From the NCBI GenBank assembly GCA_945877125.1, contig CAMCQT010000019.1, positions 1 through 51,699 on the forward strand: a DNA stretch of 51,699 nt, in the 5' to 3' direction. The position numbers were made by a program, and so were the translations under genes. Shown here piece after piece: positions 7,206 through 15,794 of this stretch. Each line of letters opens with the position of its first letter. Position 1 is the first letter of the stretch. The notes below the pieces were generated by a model. The model saw only the letters and a list, made by a program, of their open reading frames with translations, had not been told where the DNA came from and made no database searches. The stretch comes from Candidatus Brevifilum fermentans. GTDB lineage: Bacteria > Chloroflexota > Anaerolineae > Anaerolineales > Villigracilaceae.

Positions 7206-9950
7206 CAATTGTGACTTCAATTTCATAGCAGTATCTTTATATCCATCTAGCTTCTCGCGTTCTTTAGCAACAACGGATGTAGGAGCTTTGTTGGCGAAAT
7301 CACTAGATAGAAGTTTTTCAAGCCGCTCAACATGGCTTTCAGCCTCTGCCAATTCTTTTTGCAGACGGGTGCGATCTTCGACGGGATTTACTAATTCAGC
7401 CAACGGTAAGAAAATTTCAATGGGGCCGACAACCAAAGTAATATAACCTTCAATGGAAGTAAAGTCTAAGTTAATATCATTTCTTGAAGGTAATTCTGGA
7501 CTTCCGAGGATTGAAATACGGTTTATATCTAACCCAGCGAGCGCTTCCAGATTTTGTTTTAGCGAATCATACAACTCGACTCGTTCAGTGCCTACAACAA
7601 ACATGCCAGTTAACTTTTGGCTTGGCTTGACATTTTTCTCAGCACGTTGATTGCGAATGGCTCGAATAACTTCTTGAAAAAGTGTGAAATCTGCGATCTT
7701 GGATTCTTCCCAGCCTTCGGGTTCACGCGGTTCGGGGAATTTGGCAACGATCAACACTTCGGACCAGTCTTTGGCGATAGCCGAAATTGGGGAGTCGAGC
7801 AGCGCGTTCCGCAGATGTCCCCAGACTTCTTCGGTGATGAAGGGGGTGAAGGGATGCAGCAGGCGCAGTGAAATATCAAACACGCGCGCCAAAGTTTCCA
7901 CAGTCTGCCTTCTGCCTTCTGCGTTCTGCATTTGCCCTTTCGCGATTTCCACGTACCAATCTGCAAAGTCTGACCAGAGGAATTCGTAAATTTGCTGACC
8001 GGCCTGCCCGTATTGGAAGTTCTGGAATTGACGTTCCACGTCGCGGATGAGGATTTGGAGTTTGGCCCATATCCAGGAATCGGCGAGAGAATAATCACCC
8101 TCACCCGTCCTTCGGACACCCTCTCCCTGAGGGAGAGGGGCAGGGGTGAGGGAATCAATTGCATTGATGACAAACCGTCCCGCATTCCAAATCTTATTGG
8201 CAAAGTTGCGGTTGGCTTCGACTTTCTTAATGCCGACGTTTGTATCGTTTCCGGGTGTGGAACCAACTAACAGCGTGAAGCGAAGCGCGTCTGTGCCGAA
8301 TTCATCCATCACGATTAGCGGGTCGAGCACATTGCCTTTGGTCTTCGACATTTTATGTCCATGCTCATCGCGCACGAGTCCGTGCAGGTAGACGGTGTGG
8401 AACGGCGCGACTTCCGTGAATTCTAGTCCGCTCATAATCATGCGCGCAACCCAGAAGAATAAAATATCGTAGCCGGTTTCCATGTAGGAGGTTGGGTAAA
8501 AATATTTTAGATCGGGGGTCTGCTCGGGCCAGCCCAAAGTGGAGAAAGGCCACAAGCCCGAAGAGAACCATGTGTCCAACACGTCGTCGTCCTGACGAAT
8601 TTCCTTCGAGCCGCAGGTGGCGCATTGAGTTGGGTCTTCGCGCGTCACGGTCATGTGATTGTCGGGGCAATACCAAACGGGGATGCGATGTCCCCACCAA
8701 AGCTGACGGCTGATGCACCAATCTTTGATGTTGTCGAGCCAGTTGTAATAAACTTTTTCAAAACGCTCTGGCACGATCTTGATCTGACCCGTACGCACCG
8801 CGTCGAGACCTTTGCTTGCAATTGATTCCATTTTTACGAACCATTGCTCCGAGATCATCGGCTCGATAATTTCGCCGCCGCGTTGAGAACGTGGAATGGT
8901 AGTGGTGTACGGCTCGGTCTTGATGACCAGACCCTGTGCATCCATATCTGCCCAGATATTTTTGCGCGCCACGACTCGATCCTGACCCTGATACTTGCCG
9001 CCATTTTCGTTGACCTTTGCCTCTTTGTCGAGCATGGAGATGATCGGCAAGTTGTGACGCTGCGCGATGGCGTAGTCGTTCGGGTCGTGTCCTGGGGTGA
9101 TCTTCAGCGCGCCCGTGCCAAATTCCATGCTGACATAATCGTCGGCGATGATGGGAATCTCACGACCAAGGATCGGCACGATGGCTTTGAGCCCGATGAA
9201 TTTTTTGAAGCGTTCATCTTCGGGGTGAACTGCCACGGCGGTATCGCCCAAAATGGTTTCGGGGCGGATGGTGGCGACGGGAATAAATTCATCGGAACCC
9301 GCGATCATATATTTGAAATAATACAGCGTGGCTTTTTCTTCGGTGTATTCCACTTCCAAATCTGAGACGGCAGTTTTGAGTCCGGGTGACCAGTTGATGA
9401 GACGCGGGCCGCGGTAGATCAGTCCTTTTTCATAGAGGCGCACAAATGCCTCTCGGACGGCGCGACTCAGCCCTTCGTCGAGTGTGAAGCGTTCGCGATC
9501 CCAATCACAGGATGCGCCCATGCGTCGAATCTGATTCGTAATCAAACTGCCGTATTTATTTTTCCATTCCCAGGTGCGGGCAAGGAATTTCTCGCGCCCC
9601 AATTCTTCGCGTGTAATTTCTTCGGTACTGAGCAGGTCGCGTTCCACCATCAATTGCGTGGCGATGCCCGCATGGTCTGTGCCCGGCACCCACAGCGTGG
9701 AGAAGCCTTTCATGCGGTGATAGCGAACCATGAGGTCTTCAATGCTGACAAACATGGAGTGACCAATATGCAATTCACCCGTCACATTTGCGGGCGGAAT
9801 TGAAATGACGAACGGTTTAACGTTCGGGTCAAACCCTGGTTTGTTGGGGTCGTTGTGCGGCTTGAAATATCCGCCCGTTTCCCACATGGCATAAATGCGG
9901 GATTCGGTGGCTTTGAAATCGTAGGCTTTGGGTAATTCCTGTTTGGTCAT
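7200..9950 (-). CDS. valS: valine--tRNA ligase
   Basis: Class Ia aminoacyl-tRNA synthetase of 916 residues that charges tRNA-Val in the cytoplasm. The start region carries PPANVTGELHIGHSM (HIGH motif) near residue 53 and the catalytic loop is HKMSKTKGNVLDP. Editing-domain blocks (TIRPETILGDTAVAVHP) and the C-terminal coiled-coil arm (RTRLQKELAEAESHVERLEKLL) are present. About 20 extra residues (SLTPAPLPQGEG..RRTGEGD) interrupt the protein just before the anticodon-binding domain and come from an in-frame palindromic repeat. A T-box leader and a consensus promoter precede it. The 3' end has a diverged duplicate at 6027-6143. Confidence 0.97.
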   Translation of the reverse strand: MTKQELPKAYDFKATESRIYAMWETGGYFKPHNDPNKPGFDPNVKPFVISIPPANVTGELHIGHSMFVSIEDLMVRYHRMKGFSTLWVPGTDHAGIATQLMVERDLLSTEEITREELGREKFLARTWEWKNKYGSLITNQIRRMGASCDWDRERFTLDEGLSRAVREAFVRLYEKGLIYRGPRLINWSPGLKTAVSDLEVEYTEEKATLYYFKYMIAGSDEFIPVATIRPETILGDTAVAVHPEDERFKKFIGLKAIVPILGREIPIIADDYVSMEFGTGALKITPGHDPNDYAIAQRHNLPIISMLDKEAKVNENGGKYQGQDRVVARKNIWADMDAQGLVIKTEPYTTTIPRSQRGGEIIEPMISEQWFVKMESIASKGLDAVRTGQIKIVPERFEKVYYNWLDNIKDWCISRQLWWGHRIPVWYCPDNHMTVTREDPTQCATCGSKEIRQDDDVLDTWFSSGLWPFSTLGWPEQTPDLKYFYPTSYMETGYDILFFWVARMIMSGLEFTEVAPFHTVYLHGLVRDEHGHKMSKTKGNVLDPLIVMDEFGTDALRFTLLVGSTPGNDTNVGIKKVEANRNFANKIWNAGRFVINAIDSLTPAPLPQGEGVRRTGEGDYSLADSWIWAKLQILIRDVERQFQNFQYGQAGQQIYEFLWSDFADWYVEIAKGQMQNAEGRRQTVETLARVFDISLRLLHPFTPFITEEVWGHLRNALLDSPISAIAKDWSEVLIVAKFPEPREPEGWEESKIADFTLFQEVIRAIRNQRAEKNVKPSQKLTGMFVVGTERVELYDSLKQNLEALAGLDINRISILGSPELPSRNDINLDFTSIEGYITLVVGPIEIFLPLAELVNPVEDRTRLQKELAEAESHVERLEKLLSSDFANKAPTSVVAKEREKLDGYKDTAMKLKSQLK
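8093..8155. repeat. palindromic repeat inserted in frame inside valS
   Basis: CACCCTCACCC ... CTCTCCCTGAGGGAGAGGGG ... GGGGTGAGGG forms a near-complete palindrome. It encodes SLTPAPLPQGEG and following residues on the valS strand. Elements of the same kind occur outside genes at 10015-10100 and, in short form, in the groEL terminator. The insertion keeps the frame and lies at a domain boundary. Confidence 0.85.
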
Positions 9951-9962
9951 TCTGGCTCCTCA

Positions 9963-9993
9963 TGTCATTGCGAGGCAAGCTCATTCGCAATGA
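9963..9993. repeat. short TGTCATTGCGAGG element
   Basis: TGTCATTGCGAGG is followed after a short centre by CGCAATGAC, a minimal version of the elements at 4295, 20081 and 42228. It lies in the valS leader between the T-box terminator and the start codon. Confidence 0.6.
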
Positions 9994-10014
9994 CTTTACT
10001 TAACTCATGTTGCG

Positions 10015-10100
10015 CGCCCTCACCCTAGCCCTCTCCCGTTGGAGAGGGGACTCCCTTCCCCCGCAAAGCGGAGGGGAAGGGTTGGGGATGAGGGTGCGTA
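10015..10100. repeat. CCCTCACCC / GGGTGAGGG palindromic repeat in the valS leader
   Basis: Two nested hairpins (CCCTCTCCCGTTGGAGAGGGG and CCCTTCCCC...GGGGAAGGG) are enclosed by CCCTCACCC and GATGAGGGTG. This is the intergenic counterpart of the element found inside valS. It sits in the transcribed leader downstream of the T-box terminator. Confidence 0.75.
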
Positions 10101-10113
10101 AAGTGAGTTACTT

Positions 10114-10375
10114 AAAATAAAAACACTCCGTCCATGATGAGGACGAAGTGCAGACTTCGCGGTACCACCTCAATTCGTTGATCGCTCAACGCACTCGGTA
10201 ACTGACTAACATCAGTTTATGCTGTAACGGGCAATCCCGTGCCGTTCTACTGACCACTGATTACTGGTTTTCTTCGGCAAAATGATCAGATGACTTCAGC
10301 AACTTTTTACTGTGGAAGTTTCCAGCCAGGACTTCCTTCTCTATCAGCAATTCAGCCGCGTACTACTTCTGAATG
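10114..10375 (-). promoter_or_regulatory. T-box leader of valS
   Basis: The minus strand holds the T-box core AGGTGGTACCGCG (10158-10170), followed by a terminator hairpin (CACTTCGTCC pairs with GGACGGAGTG, 10124-10150) and a T-rich tract. Stem I begins with GATAGAGAAGG. A GTC triplet at 10292-10294, in the sequence GAAGTCATC, is a plausible valine specifier. Uncharged tRNA-Val should stabilise the antiterminator and switch valS on. The specifier position was judged by eye and is less certain than the core. Confidence 0.9.
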
Positions 10376-10381
10376 GTTGAG

Positions 10382-10410
10382 ATTATATGCGCGCGGGGGA
10401 AATGCGTCAA
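10382..10410 (-). promoter_or_regulatory. sigma70-type promoter of the valS T-box leader
   Basis: TTGACG (10405-10410), a 17-nt spacer and TATAAT (10382-10387) on the minus strand place the transcription start near 10375, just ahead of the T-box. The -35 box overlaps the TGA stop of the displaced SDR tail, which shows that the SDR gene originally ended right at the valS promoter. Confidence 0.85.
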
Positions 10411-10505
10411 GAAATTTTTTTCCCGAACATCCCAACCAGCGGAGAAAAAATCCGCGCCAGCAGGAAGATGATCGGATACCAGCGCGGCGCGATTGGATGA
10501 CTTAC
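10407..10505 (-). pseudogene. displaced 3' end of the SDR gene
   Basis: The minus strand reads APRWYPIIFLLARIF then SPLVGMFGKKIS and TGA. The intact SDR at 12181 ends APRWYPIIFLLARIF, SPLVGMFGNR. Over the roughly 70 shared bases only three positions differ, all synonymous, before the C-termini part ways. Weak similarity (VSHPI versus KSQLV) continues a few codons upstream, then a stop. The GT-C-like gene lies between the two copies. Confidence 0.88.
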
Positions 10506-10539
10506 GCCTCGTTACTTAATGCAGCTATATTTTTTGTTG

Positions 10540-10548
10540 TGCTATAAT
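10540..10548 (+). promoter_or_regulatory. extended -10 element before the GT-C-like gene
   Basis: TGCTATAAT matches the extended -10 form (TGn-TATAAT); no -35 box is evident. A second TATAAT lies at 10563-10568. The A+T-rich stretch belongs to the inserted gene, not to the SDR tail. Confidence 0.5.
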
Positions 10549-10605
10549 TTTTTAATGCGCTATATAATAAATGCTTCATGGAAACAGCATCTTTTTCTTT
10601 GACAA

Positions 10606-12180
10606 ATGGAACGGGTAAATATGACCTCAAAAAAAATCATTTTCTCAGACCAGATGGCGATCAGCCATCATTTCCTGCTTCTCGTAGGCTCCCTTCTATC
10701 AATTTTATGGTCGATTATTTTTTCAATTATTACAATCACAATCCCCTATCAAATTGAATTGCGTGAAGGAGCCGCCCTTGTTGTGACTAGGATTCTTTTA
10801 AGCAGGGGAAACCCATATACCCTTGAAAATCAGCCTCTGGCAATGAATATCTATGGGTTAGGATACAACCTAAGCGTTTTGCCATTTGCCGCGCTGTTTG
10901 GAAACACGCTCTTAATTCATCGCGTGGTGACTTTTAGCTTTATCATATTATCCGCCGTGCTGATTTTTCTTGTTGTTTACAAAATCAGAAAGGACAGTTC
11001 TTTTGCTTTAATCAGCGCTGCGTTTGTGATGATTGGGCTAATCGGACATGGAGGAATTGGAGCCTTCTCATCTGCAACCGGGACGTTTCTTTTCCTTGCA
11101 TCTGTGCTGATTCCTTTTTTGCGTTCGTTCAACAAGAGCAGTCTGGTTCTCAGCGCAATTCTTGCATTAACCGCATTTTATACAAAACCCTACTTTATTC
11201 TCGCGTTTGGCATTGTTGCTCTTTTTGTGTTCCTGTTTGTCTCAAAAAAAGCAGGAATGCTCTATGGGCTATTCTTCTTTTTAATTTTTACAGTGTCATT
11301 CTTTTTTGTTCGTTTTTTGTTTCCCCTATATTTCTTCAATTCGATCCTTGTTAATATGTCCATGAGCTGGCTTAGTTATGAACACATGTGGAGCCAATTA
11401 TTGAAATTATTTTTTGCGTTTTGGCCCGCGCTGGCAATTTTATTTTTTAGCCTTGTTGCAGAGCACACAGAACAAAAGCCACAGAGAGATACGATCAAGA
11501 CCAGCTTTTTAGACTGGCAACAGCCATTATATAATAGATCACTTGATTATTGTCTTTATTTATTTATCTTCGCCCTCTTGACGTTTGTATTTGTTCTCGG
11601 ACGACATAGGGGAAATAATATGAACTACGCCTACCAATTGCTTGTCCCCACCTTCATATGTTGGTTTGCCAGCTTCATTAAGCCCAATAAAAAATTTCAA
11701 ACCCTATTTGCACTGCTCTTGCTTTTTAATTTGTTTTCATGGCAGGGGAAATTAATTGATCCGCATATGTTGGAGCAAAAGAATTCACAGGAATGGGCAC
11801 GTCTTTTTTCGTATGTGCATTCATCTTCAAATATTCTAAACTCTCAAGTCGAAGCATCGGAAGTTGTTCGTCTCGGTCTCATTCCCATCGACATGGGGCA
11901 GACCATTGTTTATTATCTGGTGAAGCCTTTTCCAGAAAATCCGTTGGTCAGCGCCAGTTATGAAACCATTGTGGCAGATGGAGTGATGTACACAAACTCC
12001 ATTGATCAATCCATTCAGAAACAAAGATTTGACACGATCATTTCGGTCAAGGAAAAAGGCACTTTTTATCATGTGAAACGCCTAGACGACTACTATCTGC
12101 CAATAGATGAAATACAGGTGGAAATGCCACAGACTGGTCAAAAATGGACGATATTAATTTGGAAGCCAAAACTAAAATAA
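10606..12180 (+). CDS. polytopic membrane protein, GT-C glycosyltransferase-like (insert at the SDR 3' end)
   Basis: 524 residues with about eleven hydrophobic segments. The first helix is followed by an acidic periplasmic loop (IPYQIELREGAA, then SRGNPYTLENQP), the layout of GT-C/ArnT-like lipid-linked sugar transferases where the loop Asp/Glu is catalytic; that assignment is tentative. A soluble C-terminal part of about 130 residues follows. The start may be 10606 or the ATG at 10621; neither has a strong ribosome-binding site. The gene is A+T-rich, runs against the SDR gene, and its stop (12178-12180) touches the SDR stop (12181-12183). A displaced SDR tail lies upstream, so it appears to have been acquired by insertion. 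Confidence 0.75.
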   Translation: MERVNMTSKKIIFSDQMAISHHFLLLVGSLLSILWSIIFSIITITIPYQIELREGAALVVTRILLSRGNPYTLENQPLAMNIYGLGYNLSVLPFAALFGNTLLIHRVVTFSFIILSAVLIFLVVYKIRKDSSFALISAAFVMIGLIGHGGIGAFSSATGTFLFLASVLIPFLRSFNKSSLVLSAILALTAFYTKPYFILAFGIVALFVFLFVSKKAGMLYGLFFFLIFTVSFFFVRFLFPLYFFNSILVNMSMSWLSYEHMWSQLLKLFFAFWPALAILFFSLVAEHTEQKPQRDTIKTSFLDWQQPLYNRSLDYCLYLFIFALLTFVFVLGRHRGNNMNYAYQLLVPTFICWFASFIKPNKKFQTLFALLLLFNLFSWQGKLIDPHMLEQKNSQEWARLFSYVHSSSNILNSQVEASEVVRLGLIPIDMGQTIVYYLVKPFPENPLVSASYETIVADGVMYTNSIDQSIQKQRFDTIISVKEKGTFYHVKRLDDYYLPIDEIQVEMPQTGQKWTILIWKPKLK

Positions 12181-12915
12181 TTAGCGGTTACCGAACATTC
12201 CGACCAGCGGAGAAAAAATCCGCGCCAACAGGAAGATGATCGGATACCAGCGCGGCGCGACCAGTTGACTCTTTCCGCGCTGCATTGCCTGGACGATGAG
12301 CCTGGTCGCTGTTTCGACGGGCAGGTCCAGCCGCCGATACCAGTTCGGCTGTCCTGTCCGCGGATGTGAAATGGATTGCGCGAAATCTGTGCCGCGCAGA
12401 GGTCCGAGGATGACGAGCAAAGTCCGCGCGCCTTCGAGTTGAATGGAACGTGTGAAAGCATGAACCGATGTTTTGCTCGCCGCGTACAAACTCATCGAAG
12501 GCAGATTCATCTCTCCCGATACCGAGCCGATGTTGACGATCAACTCCAGCGGAGACAAGCCCGCAATCAACTCCAGCGGCGCCAACGTGTTGACTTGCAT
12601 GACGCGCTCGATCTCATCAATTGTGAGTTGATTTAACTGCGAATGACTCCCGATGCCCGCGCAGTTGATGAGGACGTCAATTTGCGTTTGCGATTTCACA
12701 GATTGAATGAGATTTTTTCGTTCGCTTAAATCGCTCAAGTCACAGGGGAATATCTTTGAAGAATTGCTCAACTCGCGGGCGAGCGCAGAAAGCCCCTCGG
12801 TGTCGCGATCTATCAGAACCAGCGAACAACTCAAAGCGGAAAGATGAAGCGCGAGTTCGCGTCCAAGTCCACGGGCTGCGCCGGTGATCAAAATCTTCTT
12901 GTTATGCAAATTCAC
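12181..12915 (-). CDS. short-chain dehydrogenase/reductase (SDR)
   Basis: 244-residue NAD(P)-dependent oxidoreductase with a Rossmann fold. Cofactor motif TGAARGLG near residue 11, CDLSD near 59, NCAGIG near 86, catalytic Ser in NIGSVSG near 129, and YAASK near 144. The C-terminus is hydrophobic (IIFLLARIFSPLVGMF), which suggests loose membrane association. The substrate cannot be deduced. A diverged copy of its last codons lies at 10407-10505, on the other side of the GT-C-like gene, and before that insertion it would have been the gene directly upstream of valS. Confidence 0.87.
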   Translation of the reverse strand: MNLHNKKILITGAARGLGRELALHLSALSCSLVLIDRDTEGLSALARELSNSSKIFPCDLSDLSERKNLIQSVKSQTQIDVLINCAGIGSHSQLNQLTIDEIERVMQVNTLAPLELIAGLSPLELIVNIGSVSGEMNLPSMSLYAASKTSVHAFTRSIQLEGARTLLVILGPLRGTDFAQSISHPRTGQPNWYRRLDLPVETATRLIVQAMQRGKSQLVAPRWYPIIFLLARIFSPLVGMFGNR

Positions 12916-12968
12916 TTGAAATCCTTTTTTGCGTTTGAGTTGTTCGCGTTAAGAATTGAGGTTAGGTA

Positions 12969-13125
12969 GAAACTCCGAAGGAGTGGAATGATTATAGACT
13001 TAAACCAAATGGATCAAATAACCCCGAAGGGGTGACATATTTTTGGGCATAAACCATGTCATCCCTTCGGGATTTTGTCTTTCACGCATAATTTTCTATA
13101 ATCCTGCCATCCCTTCGGGATTGAA
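12969..13125. repeat. cluster of four CCGAAGG hairpin repeats
   Basis: Four copies of a unit of about 30 nt with core AACYCCGAAGGRGT and tail GATTATAGA-like occur in both orientations: ACTCCGAAGGAGT, ACCCCGAAGGGGT, ATCCCTTCGGGAT and again ATCCCTTCGGGAT. The bases around CCGAAGG covary to keep each stem. Spacing is irregular, so it is not a CRISPR array. It fills the gap between the epimerase and SDR genes. Confidence 0.75.
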
Positions 13126-13140
13126 CTTGCATGGTATTAG

Positions 13141-14136
13141 TTAAGAATTCAAGACCGAATCTCTGATCGATTCTTCCAAAGTAAATCTTGGCTCCCAGCC
13201 CATTTCGGATTTTATTTTTTCATACGAACAGGGCTTGTCAATATTCATCTGCGTGAGTCGGCGGATGCCAGGGTTGAGGTTGAGCATGTCGAGCAGTGCG
13301 ACCAGATTATCGGCAAGTTTTAATCCGAAGGGAGAAAGTGGAAAGACGCGCGTCTTTTTTCCAAGATGCTTGACGATGGCTTGGGTGAATTCGACCATGC
13401 TTGCGTTGTGAGATGAAACGAGATAACGCTCGCCGCTTTGACCTTTGGCGAGCGCCAGCGTCACTGCGCGGGCAACGTCGCGCACATCCACGAATGCGTT
13501 GATGTAATTCATCATCGGCAAAATGGGGAATTTTCGGATGGAGTTAATAGCGGCTTCCACACGCTCCGAGCCAGGTCCGAGAATGACGCTTGGGTTGAGC
13601 ATGATGACGCGCATCTCATCTTTCATTTCATGCAGTTCGATCTCGCTCAGTCGTTTGGTGTAGCCGTAAATGTCGTATTTCTTTTTGTATTCCATGTTGG
13701 GGAAAAATGTTTCATCTGTAATTTGCGGCGGACGAAATTCAACGGCGGAGATGGAACTGATGAAGATGAAGTTTTTGCAGCCCGCTTGCCGCGCGGCTTG
13801 TGCGAGGTTGCGCGTGCCGATCACATTGGCGTCGAATACTTTTTGCGCGTCCGCTTTTATAAATGAAACCATTGCCGCGTTATGAATGACCACATCCACG
13901 CCTTTGAGATGTTCGGCAAAAGATTCGGGCTGGGTTAACTCGCCGCGCACCCATTGCACACGCTCCAGTTTTTTGAGATCCAAAAAAGTTTTGCGCTGTG
14001 TGCGGGTCAAAACCCGCAGTTCTCCCTGCGGATCAAAATCATGGATTGCCTGCACAATGTATTGCCCGAGGAAGCCGAAGCCGCCGGTGATGAAATATGT
14101 GGTCAATGGATTCTCCTGAAATTTTCGCGTGCTCAT
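13141..14136 (-). CDS. NAD-dependent epimerase/dehydratase (extended SDR)
   Basis: 331 residues. The N-terminal Rossmann motif TGGFGFLG lies near residue 18, a GVDVVIHNAAMV block near 82, catalytic SSIS near 127 and YGYTKRLSE (YxxxK) near 157. This pattern fits nucleotide-sugar epimerases and 3-beta-HSD-like reductases. The ATG (14136) overlaps the TGA of the upstream membrane protein gene by four bases (ATGA), implying translational coupling and a shared task, perhaps modification of an envelope lipid or glycan (inference). Confidence 0.85.
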   Translation of the reverse strand: MSTRKFQENPLTTYFITGGFGFLGQYIVQAIHDFDPQGELRVLTRTQRKTFLDLKKLERVQWVRGELTQPESFAEHLKGVDVVIHNAAMVSFIKADAQKVFDANVIGTRNLAQAARQAGCKNFIFISSISAVEFRPPQITDETFFPNMEYKKKYDIYGYTKRLSEIELHEMKDEMRVIMLNPSVILGPGSERVEAAINSIRKFPILPMMNYINAFVDVRDVARAVTLALAKGQSGERYLVSSHNASMVEFTQAIVKHLGKKTRVFPLSPFGLKLADNLVALLDMLNLNPGIRRLTQMNIDKPCSYEKIKSEMGWEPRFTLEESIRDSVLNS

Positions 14137-15785
14137 TCACAACCAAGTATTTGCACAACACGTGCGTTGGGTAAAGAGAAAATCGTTTCGTACCATGCGG
14201 GTTTGGCGTCTGCAAAACTGGAATTAAAACTACGCGGCAGACCTCCAACATAGATGTGAGTCACCTGTTGCTTGCAGAGCAGGTCGTGCGTGCTTTGGGT
14301 AATGAAGTCTGCGGAGTAAGGCAGTGCAAAGGTCGCGCGCTCGGTCAATGGCACAACCCAAGTCCCTGCGTCGGTGCCTATTCCCGGCACGGGTGCGCTG
14401 AAAGCTGCCAGACTCAATGCTGTGCTGGATATGGCGATTCGCGCGTTGGCGGGCAGACGCTTGTCCATCCAGTCCAGTGTTACTGCGTCGTCATGATTCA
14501 CAAATTGACAGCACTCTGAATGCCCAAAATTATACGTTGTCCATGCGTGAAAGATGATGATCGCGGCGAGCGCGATCATTGCGAACTTGGGCAGGCGCGT
14601 TGCTCCCAGCCCGCCGAGAAATGCCAACGGCAGGAACAATATCATTTCCACCAGCGGTCTGTCTAGTGCGGTCAATACAGATGTGACCGGAATAAATATC
14701 CCAGCCAGCATCAACAGGATGGCGAACATGGGGAAAACTATCAGACGAGGGAATGATTGGAAAACAGAAGCCGCTAAAAGCGCGACCAGAAGCGTGATCC
14801 AGATTCCATACGGTTCAAAAATCAAGCTGGTGAGCTGATTCTGCTTAATCAGCAGGAAGACCATCCCCAGCATTGAACTGGTCAACACGAAGATCGGGAT
14901 GCGTTTGCTGCGTGGTATCGCAGACAGCGCCCATGCCAGCCCAAATAGGGTCAGCAAAATAATTGAGCGGCTGTGAACAAGGACAGTGACCACTGTGCTC
15001 AACGCGAGCAGCCAGCGGTTTTTTATGAGCGCCGCGCCGAGTGTGAATTGGATTAAAAGTAAACTCAACAGCGCGGGATACTTGCCCCAGTTGGTTGCGT
15101 GGGCCGGCATGAACCAACCGAATGCGGCAAGGGTCACGCCGAAATAGCCGGCTGCGTTTGAACCGGTGGCGCGCTGGATAAAAAAATAAATCGGCAGGGG
15201 AATTGCCGCCAGTATGATTTGCCCAAATAACAGCATGACCTGCCCAAGGTTTGCATGTGTGAGCAGCGTAAATGCCGCGACGATCACGTGATAGCCGCGA
15301 TGATAATAGGGCAACTCCATGACGACATTGTCCATATTGATAAGCGATTGAATAATTTGGTAATGGTGGGCTGAGTCGAAATATGGGGGCAGAATCAGAC
15401 CGGCTGAAAATCCGAGGCGGATGAAAACAAAGCATAGGAAAATAAAAACAGGAATAAAAAAATTAACTGAAATATGTTTCCACACACTGCGCATGGCAAA
15501 CCCTGTGCTGATGGAAAGGAGTGCAAGGGCGATGATCGAAATGAAATTTGCGGGGATGAAAAATCGTAGAGCTAACAGCAATGCGGAAATTATCAGCGCC
15601 GGCAGGGGCCATCCGCCCAGAGACAATGCGCTTAATTCGGCGTCTGTGAATTGTGATCCCGTTATTTTTTTTAGGGTCGCAAAGGTTAGTAAAGTCCCCC
15701 AACTTACGCAGACCAGAATCGCTAGGATGAGTTTCCAGTTCTGAGCAAGAATGCGCGCGCTATCAATGAATAGATCATCATTCAT
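14133..15785 (-). CDS. polytopic membrane protein, possible GT-C-type glycosyltransferase
   Basis: 550 residues with at least twelve hydrophobic helices and a soluble C-terminal domain of about 130 residues. The block PPYFDSAHHYQIIQSL after an early helix, then YYHRGYHVIVAAF and NWGKYPALLSLLLIQF, resembles large GT-C-like envelope proteins in which the loop Asp binds the sugar-lipid donor. This is a fold-level guess. It lies 9 nt downstream of the anchored protein gene at 15795-16439 and overlaps the epimerase gene by four bases, so the three form an operon, probably for cell-surface glycan or lipid work. Confidence 0.72.
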   Translation of the reverse strand: MNDDLFIDSARILAQNWKLILAILVCVSWGTLLTFATLKKITGSQFTDAELSALSLGGWPLPALIISALLLALRFFIPANFISIIALALLSISTGFAMRSVWKHISVNFFIPVFIFLCFVFIRLGFSAGLILPPYFDSAHHYQIIQSLINMDNVVMELPYYHRGYHVIVAAFTLLTHANLGQVMLLFGQIILAAIPLPIYFFIQRATGSNAAGYFGVTLAAFGWFMPAHATNWGKYPALLSLLLIQFTLGAALIKNRWLLALSTVVTVLVHSRSIILLTLFGLAWALSAIPRSKRIPIFVLTSSMLGMVFLLIKQNQLTSLIFEPYGIWITLLVALLAASVFQSFPRLIVFPMFAILLMLAGIFIPVTSVLTALDRPLVEMILFLPLAFLGGLGATRLPKFAMIALAAIIIFHAWTTYNFGHSECCQFVNHDDAVTLDWMDKRLPANARIAISSTALSLAAFSAPVPGIGTDAGTWVVPLTERATFALPYSADFITQSTHDLLCKQQVTHIYVGGLPRSFNSSFADAKPAWYETIFSLPNARVVQILGCE

Positions 15786-15794
15786 GAGTGAACA

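Noticed and set aside
6175-12180. Prophage or integrative element with tRNA-type attachment sites
   Set aside because: No integrase, phage or conjugation gene is present, and the duplicated targets are protein-gene ends, each around a single gene.
12969-13125. Possible CRISPR array
   Set aside because: Only four short units in both orientations with irregular gaps, no spacers of equal length and no cas genes.
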